This document shows positions 55,052 to 64,000 of a stretch of 64,000 nucleotides of DNA, in pieces; the first letter of the stretch is position 1, and every line of letters starts with the position of its first letter. Location of the stretch: contig CANXME010002531.1 of the NCBI GenBank assembly GCA_948144175.1, forward strand, positions 1 through 64,000, in the 5' to 3' direction. The position numbers and the translations under genes were made by a program. The notes under the pieces were generated by a model. It did not search any database, was not told the DNA's origin, and worked only from the letters and a program-made list of their open reading frames with translations. This DNA is from Closterium sp. NIES-65. Taxonomy: Eukaryota > Streptophyta > Zygnematophyceae > Desmidiales > Closteriaceae.

Positions 55052-55490
55052 GTGTTTTAAACTAGGATACTTTGCTTTTATGAGGACCCAAAAGTAAATA
55101 AGTCTTTAAATTCCGAACCCGCAACTAGACTTTTCATTAACCACTGGATTCTATAGGAGCCTTGTTTTTCAAGAGCTAAAAAATCAAAAAAGAATATCCG
55201 TAGGTGCGAAGGAAATGTCCGAATGCAAATTTATCCGACCCCTAAAGCTTCGTTAGAAGCTTCGCAAGTCTCCGTCACCTAAGAATAGTTTAATGTCGCT
55301 TCCGGTCCTTGTAGGAAACCTACAAGCAGAACTCACTTCCGCCCCAACTGGCGCCTTCCGTGTTAGCTTTAAACTGGGCGCAACACATACTTGCGTACGT
55401 TTTTATGCGTGTAGAACCCCAACGCAAACTGCAAACAACGCGAAGCGTGCGAGCAGCCAAAGCTTGCAATGGCAAAAGCGTGCAAGCTTG

Positions 55491-55543
55491 CATCGCTTGC
55501 CAAGGAAGCTTATAACACAACCTAGCTTCCTTGGCAAGCGATG
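55491..55543. repeat. 20-bp perfect hairpin (right arm)
   Basis: Mirror of 11814-11866. Confidence 0.88.
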
Positions 55544-55632
55544 GGCAAAACGTCGGAGCAAGCCAAGCAAGCGCCTAAGAATGGAATGCCCGCGAGATAA
55601 TAGTTTAAAGCAAGCTCGTTCTAGCGAACCTT

Positions 55633-55701
55633 CCCCCTTCAAAGATAACGAGCGCTTGCGAAGCCCCCCGAGCAAGCTTTGCTCGTTATCTTTGAAGGGG
55701 G
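55633..55701. repeat. 21-bp perfect hairpin (right arm)
   Basis: Mirror of 11656-11724. Confidence 0.88.
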
Positions 55702-56698
55702 GCTCTTTCTTTAGAGTCACGCAGTTTAAAGCTCACACGTTAGGTATCCTATGGAGACGCAAGGAAGGAAGGATCGGCAGCGTAAGCGAAGGTCTCCTAT
55801 TCGTCAGAGCGAGCCAGCGGGTGCTGGCGACGGAGACGCAAGCCAAGCAACCCCGCGGCGCTTCAAGCCTTTAGGTTTGAGCAGGGGGGCGAAGGAGCGC
55901 AAGCTCGCACGCTGCATCAGAGTAAGCATTGGTTCGCTAGAAGAAGGTTGCATGGGGTATGCGCGTTTTTTTTACTGCCCCGTCGAAGAGCTTGCATTTT
56001 CTTTTTATGCGCTTTCGCCTACCCAACTTAGGTTCGTTAGTTATTATGTATGCCACGAAGTTTTTTCACTTGCTTTAAAGCGAAACACATAAGCTTGTTT
56101 TTCACTATGCGAAAGACAAACTTGCATGCATTTAATAATGCATGCGAGCGCATATAATTTTTCGCAGAAAAGATGCTTTGCATTGAGCTTGCATATTCCT
56201 GGTGTTCAATGCAAAGCATGCTTCTTCTAACGAACCATACATGCAAGCTTTTCTGCTTTTTCTTTCGCAAGCTTTGCTTGCTCACACGGCCCGAGCCTTG
56301 CGCATGATTATGAGCAAGCTTATGTCTTTCAGCGCGTGGATGTTACTGTGCAAGCAAGCTCACATGCTTCGCATTTCGCACACGTTTTCGCTTCGCGCCT
56401 TAATTTAATAATGCAAGCGAAAGATACGAAGCAGTTGCTTGCCTTATTGTGGTGCAAAATATTCGCCGGCGAAAGATGCGCAGCATTTGCATTAAATTAG
56501 TGCGAAACATTCCAAAACATGCGAAGCACTTATTATTTAGACTCAACTTCAACTTGTAGGCTGCCGCCCAAGGCGCGCAGCGGTGAGCAAGCAAAGCTTG
56601 CGTGGCCTCCGGGTGAGCCAAAAATTGCGGGGGCAAGCGAAGGCGCTTCGCGGTGAGCAAGCTTTGCTTGCGAAGGAAAAACTACTGAAAATCTATTT

Positions 56699-56768
56699 GG
56701 GAGAGTGGCCGAGTTGTAAAAAGTAAGGCTCGTCGGAGTATTTAAAAAGTAGAATCGAACCCTCTCCC
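56699..56768 (+). pseudogene. Degenerate trnY-like tRNA copy (right arm)
   Basis: Mirror of 10589-10658, with a 7-bp acceptor stem and trnY-like ends. Confidence 0.45.
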
Positions 56769-56787
56769 TGCGTAAAGTAAAAAAAAA

Positions 56788-58772
56788 TTATCCTTTCATT
56801 GAATTAAATAGAGTCAAAAAAATATTCCTAAAAGTTCTCGAAGGTAGCTTCACTTTTCCGATCGGACAGCGCTACGTAAGTTGTCTTTCGGTTTATTTAT
56901 AGTGCTCTCCGAACCGTACAAGATAGTCACCCATCATACGGCTCACTAGTCTAGCTTATTAATCTTTCGTTTTTTTTTCTAGGATCGAAGATTTTAATTT
57001 AAAGATTTTTGCACCTAGGCACAAAAATACAACACTTTACTTTATAGTGTTATTCCATTTTCTTTATGAGCTGTTAATACAAAAAAAATCTCTATGGGGT
57101 AGGCTCGGGGCAGTAAAATTTTTTAGCTTTTTCCAATTGAGCTTAAGTATCTTATTGTACATAGCTTTATAGAATAGATAAAGTGACTGACTTGTATTCA
57201 GACCTCCTAGTAGAGAGATTTGTTCTCGAGTTCGTGGTTGCTGCTATGCACCCCAGAGTTTCGAACTTTCTATAAAAAACAGACAAAGCTGGAATAACGC
57301 ACTATCGAAGTAGGTCCCCAGAAAGAAAAAAACTAGAAGTATCCTGTTCAAAGTATTTTCAAGTTCTTCATACTTTAACTCTGAGGAGCCTAAAGACTCT
57401 ACCTTATTGTTCCAAAGGTTTCTCAGTCTAAGCTAAAACGATTAGATTTCTTCCCTTATTTTTTTTGCTTACCTTTTACAAGGAACCTTTCGGTTAAGCC
57501 AGTACTATAAATCCTCTGACTTCATTAAACTAACCCATCTCCTGGTGTTGCTAGACGGGGGGCTTGCGTAGTATCCTAGGCAAGTTCTTCGAACCTCCTT
57601 CGCTTGCTTCGCAATTTTTGGCTCACCCGGAGGCCACGCAATCAAAGCAAGCGGTGCGTTACGGCGCATAATCTAATCATGCGCCGCCTGATAGGATACC
57701 TCGCGAAGCAAGTAAGAATGATCTCACCGTTAGTACCTGCAGTACGACTTAGTTTACTTGGAGATGTCATGTTGTACCCTGTTCCAATAAAGGTTATCTG
57801 TCATGCACTGCGCGCCTGATCGTTATTTATCACCGTCAAGTACGTGACTTTCTTGCATAAGATTTTCTAAAAAAAAAGAAATTTGCAGTAACTTTAAAGC
57901 AATCGCAATTCCATGGATATTCTTTTAATCAAGATAAGTTCTTCAAGTGTGTGTATAAAGGTCCACCAGATTCCGAAGGAAGAAGCTTTGCCGAAGAACG
58001 CTTGCTTTGCAAGCTCGATGCTCCGCGCGTTAGAATTTTGCTTGCATTATTATGCCGAATGCCCCGAAGATAAAGATAACAAGCGCAGCGAAGCAAACCC
58101 CGAAACACATACAGCTTGCACATAATCATGCGCGAAACACATGCAACTTGCTACGCGAGTTTTTCGAACGTTTAGCACCTAAGGTGGAGCTATAGTAAGA
58201 TTTATCGCATATTGATTTACTTGAAGGCTTTGCTTCGCAAACAAAATATCTTGCAAGATTCTTTTTTTTTGTTTTTAACTATTTGTAGCTTTTTAAGCAA
58301 TAGGCACGCAGTGGGCCGAAAGATACTTTGATTTGTGATAAGCTCATCTCTAAGCAAATTCGTTTCTAAATTTTAGAGTTACCAGTCATGTTATGGACAA
58401 CTGGTTCTAACAACATGCTTTTTTTTCCAACCCTCACAGGTTATGGATAAGTTGCGTGTACACTGCAGGTGCTTTACACACGGTCGCCCTAAATTCGACT
58501 GCGATGGTACCTCGTATTCGAAAAGTTATAACTAAAATAGCTAAACCAATAGCTGATTCAGCAGCAGCCACTGTTAAAATAAACAAAGCAAATAATTGCC
58601 CCATCATGTCATCTAAATAGACAGAAAAGACTAAAAAATTCAGATTAACTGCCAATAGCATTAATTCTATTGACATTAACATTATAAGTACATTTTTACG
58701 ATTTAAGAAGATACCCCAGATACCTAAAAGAAATAGAATCATTGAAAAGGTTAAATATTTAACTAGATCCAT
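56788..58772 (-). CDS. nad4L: NADH dehydrogenase subunit 4L, two exons (right arm)
   Basis: Exon 1 is 58772-58490 and exon 2 is 56807-56788. The 100-residue product is identical to the left-arm copy. Confidence 0.93.
56808..58489 (-). mobile_element. Group II intron in nad4L (right arm)
   Basis: 1682 nt, GGGCGACC..CTCTAT, with domain V at 56944-56907. Confidence 0.9.
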
Positions 58773-59183
58773 AAGCTGCTTTTTTTTCTTTAAACCTAAT
58801 GCGCTGAAACGCTTCGCGCGTATTTATAATTTTCTTTTTTAAAGAAAATTATAAAGTGATTCTTTTTACAAGTGCTAAGCGGCAGAAATGAAAAGGCTTA
58901 TTCTGCTTCAGTCAGGCGCTGATTGAAAAATTATCTGTGTTATTAAGATAAACTAAAATACCCACAACTCGGCCACAAATCCGAAGTTTATTAGTCATTT
59001 TCGAAGAAATCATGACCTGCCGGTCTCGTGGTAAAAAAAAAATAATAATAAAGTTAAATACATTGTTTAATTTAAATTATTTAAGTATTTTAAGTATTTA
59101 TGGTTTTCAACTATTTAGTTATTAAGTATTTTTGACTAGATTAGATGAATTTTTGACTAGATTAGATGAATCTAACCAAATTA
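58773..59183. other. AT-rich spacer upstream of nad4L (right arm)
   Basis: Mirror of 8174-8584, with the 20-bp tandem duplication and the inverted trnR(UCG) anticodon-arm copy. Confidence 0.5.
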
Positions 59184-59257
59184 ATGCTTGTAGTTCAATT
59201 GGATAGAACACCAAACTTCGGATTTGGGGGTTGAGAGTTCAAATCTTTCCAAGCATG
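59184..59257 (+). tRNA. trnR(ucg): tRNA-Arg(UCG) (right arm)
   Basis: Same 74-nt cloverleaf as the left-arm copy, anticodon TCG. Confidence 0.92.
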
Positions 59258-61455
59258 CTTTTAAATTTAATAAAAAAAAATCTATAGTAGAGCAGGATCG
59301 AAGGCCTTTACTTAGGCTTTTATCAAATTCCGATTGAAAATGTTCATGTCCGCAGGTGCGAAGCACGCAAGCCAAGCTTGCTGTGTTTCGGGTTTGCTTC
59401 AACGCGTGATAATGCAAGCAAGCTCGCACGCATGGCTAAATTCAATTCAATAATGTCGCAAGTCTATGTTTCGCTTGTTACGCAAACTCATTTTAGTTTA
59501 CTTAAGGCAAGCGAAGGTCGCGAAACGTGCAAGTGAAGCATTGCTTGTGGGCAACCTACCTTACAAGGAAGCGCCAGGCTCTTTAAATAGTAGCTTGCGT
59601 AGCAAGCGAAATCCCCTCGCTGGCGAAGCAAGGGCGCCTTCTTCGGCGCTCCTTTTTGCGAGGCACCTTTAGGTAAGCGAAGGTTCGCTAGAACGAGCTT
59701 GCAAACGAAGCTTATTACGAACTTAGCTTCGAAGAACTTGTCTCCGTAACCTGCCTAACTTTAGAATGTCGTCGCTATAATGTCGTCGCTATGACGAAGG
59801 CAAGTAAGGCGCGAAGCGGTCGAGAACAAGCTTGCAGCGCAAGCAAAATACCCGAGCAAGCAAAGCTTGCGACGGAGACATGCAAACAAAACCGCTCATA
59901 CCACAATGCATGGCATGCATGGCGCTTGCGAAAGACGCAAAGCATTTTCGATCTTTCCCTGGTTAAATAAATGCATGTTGCTTGCTCAATGCTCCGCATT
60001 TTTTTCAGCCGGAGACGATCAGTCATTATTCTCGGATGGCCGTTAGGACACCGCGAAACATGTATTAACAGATTCTGAGCACCATAATAGAATAGTGTAA
60101 GCGGAGCACATTCGCTTCGCAAGCGAAATATTATTATTTCTTATGGTGCGAAACACATTCGTCTCGCTTTAGTCTAACTAACTATGCTTTGTATTGTTTT
60201 TTACTCAAAGTAAAGCTGAAGTCATTTAGACAAGTAAAAGAAATAAACTATTATGAGAGTTGCGGGTATATGGTATGCTATCGGTCCGATGGCCCCCCTA
60301 AACCTTAGAATAAAACGAACGGAAGGCTCTGTAAGCACTAGCTTGCAAAGCCAGCGACACATCAGAAGCTTGGCTTGCGCTCGCGACCTTCGCGACCTTC
60401 GCAAGCTTCGCCGCCCTTACGGCTTGCGCTCGCACGCTTTGCGCCATCGCTTGTTTTTTTCTTCGCAAGCTCCTTGCTTTATCTGTAGGATAAAGGTGCG
60501 CCGAAGGCGCCATCGCTATGCGAGAAAGGATGTTAGTCCTTCGCAAGCAAAGTTTTTTTCTCACCTTTCAAAACGGCCACGATTGCCCCCGGAAGCTCAC
60601 CCACCACGCAAGCAAAGCTTGAAAGCGGTGCTTCGCTCCCTTCGTTGTTTGTAGGCGCAAAGCGTTCGCTTAAAAAAAAAGGCGCCGTAAGTCCTACAAG
60701 CAAAGCGAGCAAGTAAATTCTGTGTCGCAAGCTTTGCTTGCGACAAAAAGCGCAAGCTCGCGGTCATTATTATTGCTCGCGAGCATTATTCTATTATTAG
60801 TCGCACATAATAAATAATGCAAGCTTCCGTCCGGTTGCTTGGCTTGTTCTCCTAGCGTGGTTTGCTTGGCTTGCGCTCGTTCTAGCGAACCTTCGCTTGC
60901 GAAGCAACCGTTCCTTAGGGCCCTTTAGGCGCGGAGCGCTTCGCTTGCGCTCGCACGCTTTGCGGGGATTTAGGCGGTCAATAAAATCATGATGCTTGCT
61001 CGTACGCTATGCTTGCTCGTACGCTTTGCGCATCGCAAGTTATTCCAATTTCAAAACAAACCAATTAGGTTAGGTCCGTCGGCCGTTAGAGCGTAAGCGA
61101 AGCCGTTAGAACTTTGTTGCTTGCGACGGAGACGCAAGCGGTCCTTGTAAGTAAATCTACAAGCAACCACAAAGAGAACAAGCTTGCAAAGCAAGCTTGT
61201 TCTCTTTGTGGTTGCTTGCTTTAGTGTGCGGGTGCTTCGTACAAAGCAAGCGACATTATTTTATTAGGTTCCTTTAGGAAGCAAACCTAGGCGACAGAAG
61301 AGTAGGCTTCATGTCCTAGAAAACAATCTTTTCAGTCATAAGAAAAAGAATAAGATTTGCCACCCGTTTGAGTCCATGTTTGAAGACTTGGAGTTGACGC
61401 TTCGCGCCTACGCTTGCTTCGCAAGCTTGTTATTTTATTTACAGAACCTATTTTT
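59258..61455. other. 2.2 kb repeat-filled spacer (right arm)
   Basis: Mirror of 5902-8099, with the 28-bp hairpin at 61160-61218. No gene seen. Confidence 0.6.
61160..61218. repeat. 28-bp perfect hairpin (right arm)
   Basis: Mirror of 6139-6197, loop AAA on this strand. Confidence 0.9.
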
Positions 61456-61529
61456 CAAGGTGTAGCGCAGTCTGGTAGCGCATCTGTTTTGGGTACAGAG
61501 GGTCATAGGTTCGAATCCTGTCACCTTGA
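61456..61529 (+). tRNA. trnP(ugg): tRNA-Pro(UGG) (right arm)
   Basis: Same 74-nt cloverleaf as the left-arm copy, anticodon TGG. Confidence 0.97.
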
Positions 61530-61566
61530 TTTAAGATAATTAGATTAGAAAAAAACACATGATACA

Positions 61567-61965
61567 ATGAAGATTAATCGACCATTATCACCTCATCTTA
61601 GTATATACAAACCACAACTTACATCTACTTTGTCTATTTTCCATAGAATTTCTGGAGGATTTTTAGCAGTCCTTTTCTTATTTACTATATTGTTTTTAAA
61701 GGTATGCGACCTTGGCTTAAGTTTTTATCCAATTTATTGGTGTCTTTTAACTATTACAGCATATTTTGATTGGTTTCTGTTTAGCTTGGCTAATTTGGCT
61801 TTATTAGCTTTATGCTATCATACGAGTAATGGAATTCGTCATCTACTTTGGGATTTTGGATTTTTTTTAGATTTATCAAAAGTATACATTACAGGCGCTT
61901 TAGTCGTAATATTAAGTGCAATTCTTTTAATTCTTTTAAATAGTTGGAAACTTTATTTTCTTTAA
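61567..61965 (+). CDS. sdh3: Succinate dehydrogenase subunit 3 (right arm)
   Basis: 132 residues, identical to the left-arm copy. Confidence 0.95.
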   Translation: MKINRPLSPHLSIYKPQLTSTLSIFHRISGGFLAVLFLFTILFLKVCDLGLSFYPIYWCLLTITAYFDWFLFSLANLALLALCYHTSNGIRHLLWDFGFFLDLSKVYITGALVVILSAILLILLNSWKLYFL

Positions 61966-61983
61966 AAAAACAAATCTAATAGC

Positions 61984-62259
61984 ATGAACACAAAGCATTC
62001 AGCCTTGAATCATTGGCTAATTCAGCGAGCAACCGCAATATTATTATTACCTACTAGTCTTCTATCAACTTCCTACCGGATGGCTTTGATTTCTTTAACT
62101 ATTTTAGTAGTTTGGCATCTTCATTTAGGTTTAGAAGAAATTTTAGCAGATTATGTTCACCATGAGGTTACACGAAATCTAATATTAATACTTCTAAGGG
62201 TTTTTCTTTTAATCAGTATTAAATACGTCTTTGTTTTTGTGTTAACACATGTACTTTAA
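61984..62259 (+). CDS. sdh4: Succinate dehydrogenase subunit 4 (right arm)
   Basis: 91 residues, identical to the left-arm copy. Confidence 0.93.
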   Translation: MNTKHSALNHWLIQRATAILLLPTSLLSTSYRMALISLTILVVWHLHLGLEEILADYVHHEVTRNLILILLRVFLLISIKYVFVFVLTHVL

Positions 62260-62264
62260 AGGAT

Positions 62265-62289
62265 ACGGCGGTTTTCCCGCCGTTTTTTT
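62265..62289 (+). terminator. Hairpin with T-run after sdh4 (right arm)
   Basis: ACGGCGG-TTTTC-CCGCCGT followed by seven T. Confidence 0.55.
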
Positions 62290-62421
62290 GAATTTTTAAA
62301 AATTTTAACGGAATCTTTCGCACCGCATAATAATGCATGCTTGCTCTATGTATTTCGGAATCTTTCGCTTGCATTATTATGTGTTTTTTCTGTGACAATC
62401 TTTTGCTCATAAGTTTTTTCA

Positions 62422-63393
62422 ATGTATTTTGGGGCATGCATATGTGTGCACGTGCGGGGCATTGAGTTAACTTTAAAGCTTATGTCTTTTGCACGCGTTC
62501 TTCGGGGCAGTTTAAAACGCCCATGCATTTCGCTTTACCTTGCTCGTTCTAGCGAACGAGCAAGTAGTTTAATAGTAGACACTTTGCGGATCGGATTGCG
62601 AAGCAAGCGAAACATAGACCAATGGTGCCAATTCATTCTAAAAAAACAAGAAAACTATGGAACACAATCATATTTTTCAAGTAAAATGGAAACTTTTCAA
62701 AAATACGGTTTCAATATACTTCACGACTTTGATGTAGGTATCAAATCAGCATCTACTTTATTTTGGAAAAGCCCTTTGTGGGCTATTGCCATGGTGGTGT
62801 GGGAACTAGAGGTTCTTTCTTTAAAATTTCAATTTCTTTCTTACTGTTTGCTATATTATTTTGTTCTTAACACCTCCGTTGGGAAGATTCTTTTTTCATT
62901 GGCTTTAATACCTTTATATGGCTTTGCAGAACAAAATTCTCCTTGGCTTTTAATTAACTATTACCTTTTTCTGCTTGAAGGCTATTTTATACACTTAATT
63001 TGTAAAATCTTCCCAACATTTTATGATTTTCTAAAACAACATTTTGGATCTGAATTTTTACAAGAATTTTGTGGAAATTCTATTTTCAATAAGATTCGAG
63101 GTCATTTATTGATCTCAATAGCCTATCCAGTTTTTCGGGCTTTAGATGAACGGCACACCGATTCTAGGGTGAATCAAAGGTTCAATGAACTTTATGATAA
63201 GGTACGAAAGACTTCGGATTTTTCCGACACAAAAGCCGAAGTTTTTGAACTTCATGATAAAGCCATGAAGCAAGTGGGGCAGCCATGGATCCATAGGGTC
63301 GAGCAAGCTGTTGCCACGGGGGGCACGGAGTTGCCAAAGTCGCTGAAAGTTTATCAAAATCCCCTAAAGATTCTGATAAATAGAGTTCTTTAA
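62422..63393 (+). CDS. Unidentified membrane-protein ORF (right arm)
   Basis: 323 codons, identical to the left-arm copy. The alternative start METFQKYG lies at 62686. Confidence 0.6.
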   Translation: MYFGACICVHVRGIELTLKLMSFARVLRGSLKRPCISLYLARSSERASSLIVDTLRIGLRSKRNIDQWCQFILKKQENYGTQSYFSSKMETFQKYGFNILHDFDVGIKSASTLFWKSPLWAIAMVVWELEVLSLKFQFLSYCLLYYFVLNTSVGKILFSLALIPLYGFAEQNSPWLLINYYLFLLEGYFIHLICKIFPTFYDFLKQHFGSEFLQEFCGNSIFNKIRGHLLISIAYPVFRALDERHTDSRVNQRFNELYDKVRKTSDFSDTKAEVFELHDKAMKQVGQPWIHRVEQAVATGGTELPKSLKVYQNPLKILINRVL

Positions 63394-63444
63394 GGGATTT
63401 TGATTATTTCATAACAAACATTTATAAATAGTCTTTTGCGACGT

Positions 63445-63473
63445 AGTGGCCAGTTAAACTGGCCGCTATTTTT
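63445..63473 (+). terminator. Hairpin with T-run after the membrane ORF (right arm)
   Basis: AGTGGCCAG-TTAAA-CTGGCCGCT followed by ATTTTT. Confidence 0.45.
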
Positions 63474-64000
63474 GGTCTCTATAACATCTGCTTAAAGTAT
63501 ATTTTCAAAAAGAAAAAGATAATTTTCTATACTTGCTTACTTTGTAGCTTGCTCAGTTTTCTGCGAAAATATCTCGCTTGCAAAGCAAGTTTTCGCGTAA
63601 TAATGCAAGCTTTTCTCCGATTAGTTTGCAAGCAAGCTTATTTTCTTCGAAAACCAATCGTGCAAGTCTCCGTCGCAAGCGCATAAAACATTTTCAAAAT
63701 AAAATGTGCCCTAACCTAATAAGAGACCAATAACTCCCTCCGCAAGTCCTTCGCAAGCAACAAAAATCAAATGGGCGATGCGCAAAGCGTGCGAGCTTGC
63801 AAAGCAAGCGCCTAAGTTTGGTTTGCCCGCCTTCGGTGCGAGCGTAAGCGCCTTGCCCAATGTGGCTTCGTCAGATCAGAAGCGATGGAAACTTGTTTAT
63901 TTTATGCGCGAAGCAAGGTGCGTTCTCCTCACCGATCCTTATGAAACATGCGCGTGCTTCGCACCACGCAACATCTTTTATTGGTTCGCTAGAACGAGCT
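63474..64000. other. Repeat-filled spacer at right edge
   Basis: Mirror of 3357-3883. GCAAGC repeats, no gene seen. The palindrome is still matching at the last base. Confidence 0.6.

Larger units (their letters stand above)
55052..56698. other. Repeat-filled spacer with large hairpins (right arm)
   Basis: Mirror of 10659-12305. Hairpins lie at 55491-55543 and 55633-55701. No gene seen. Confidence 0.6.

Overview
The window is mitochondrial DNA of a green plant lineage, most likely a streptophyte (charophyte-type) green alga. It encodes respiratory-chain subunits (nad1, nad4L, sdh3, sdh4, cob, cox2, cox3), a Sec-independent translocase (tatC/mttB), ribosomal protein S4, the 5' part of the small rRNA, and five tRNAs: trnN(GUU), trnY(GUA), trnP(UGG), trnR(UCG) and trnR(UCU). 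Keeping sdh3, sdh4, tatC and rps4 together in mtDNA, and having group II introns in nad4L (after nt 283), cox2 (after nt 247 and 378 of this CDS) and trnN (after tRNA position 38), fits streptophyte mitochondria as I know them. The proteins read sensibly with the standard code (Trp as TGG) and without any need for RNA editing. No genus can be fixed from this alone.

The dominant fact is architectural: almost the whole window is one giant palindrome. Position x pairs with about 67357-x, from the right edge (64000, partner 3357) to an axis at 33689-33691, where the arms meet with a 3-nt loop and no single-copy spacer. Every gene from the sdh cluster to trnN is therefore present twice, head to head, with identical protein products. 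Reading outward from the axis in the right arm (+ strand), the order is: trnN (split by a group II intron), cox2 (two group II introns, the second 5.5 kb long and carrying an 1139-codon maturase), cox3, nad1, cob (a group I intron with a dead LAGLIDADG endonuclease), rps4, tatC, trnR(UCU) on the opposite strand, trnY, a decayed trnY copy, nad4L on the opposite strand (group II intron, 20-nt last exon), trnR(UCG), trnP, sdh3, sdh4 and an unidentified membrane-protein ORF. Beyond the mirrored part, the left edge holds the 5' end of rns (1-685, minus strand), interrupted before the 530 loop.

The spacers are long (0.5-2.2 kb) and packed with GC-rich palindromic repeats built on GCAAGC/GCTTGC cores, recurring modules (CACCCGGAGGCCACGC, CACCGCTGCGCGCC, TTATCCTACAGATAA) and perfect hairpins of up to 28 bp. 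The repeats have invaded introns and even the maturase reading frame. Many short ORFs across the window are only translations of these repeats.

The arms differ by a few homopolymer-length changes over about 30 kb, but by about 20 net single-base insertions in the 1.05 kb next to the axis. This suggests either a hairpin-ended linear chromosome read around its closed end, a true inverted repeat kept identical by copy correction, or a fold-back assembly artefact. Deciding among these is the most important check on this window.
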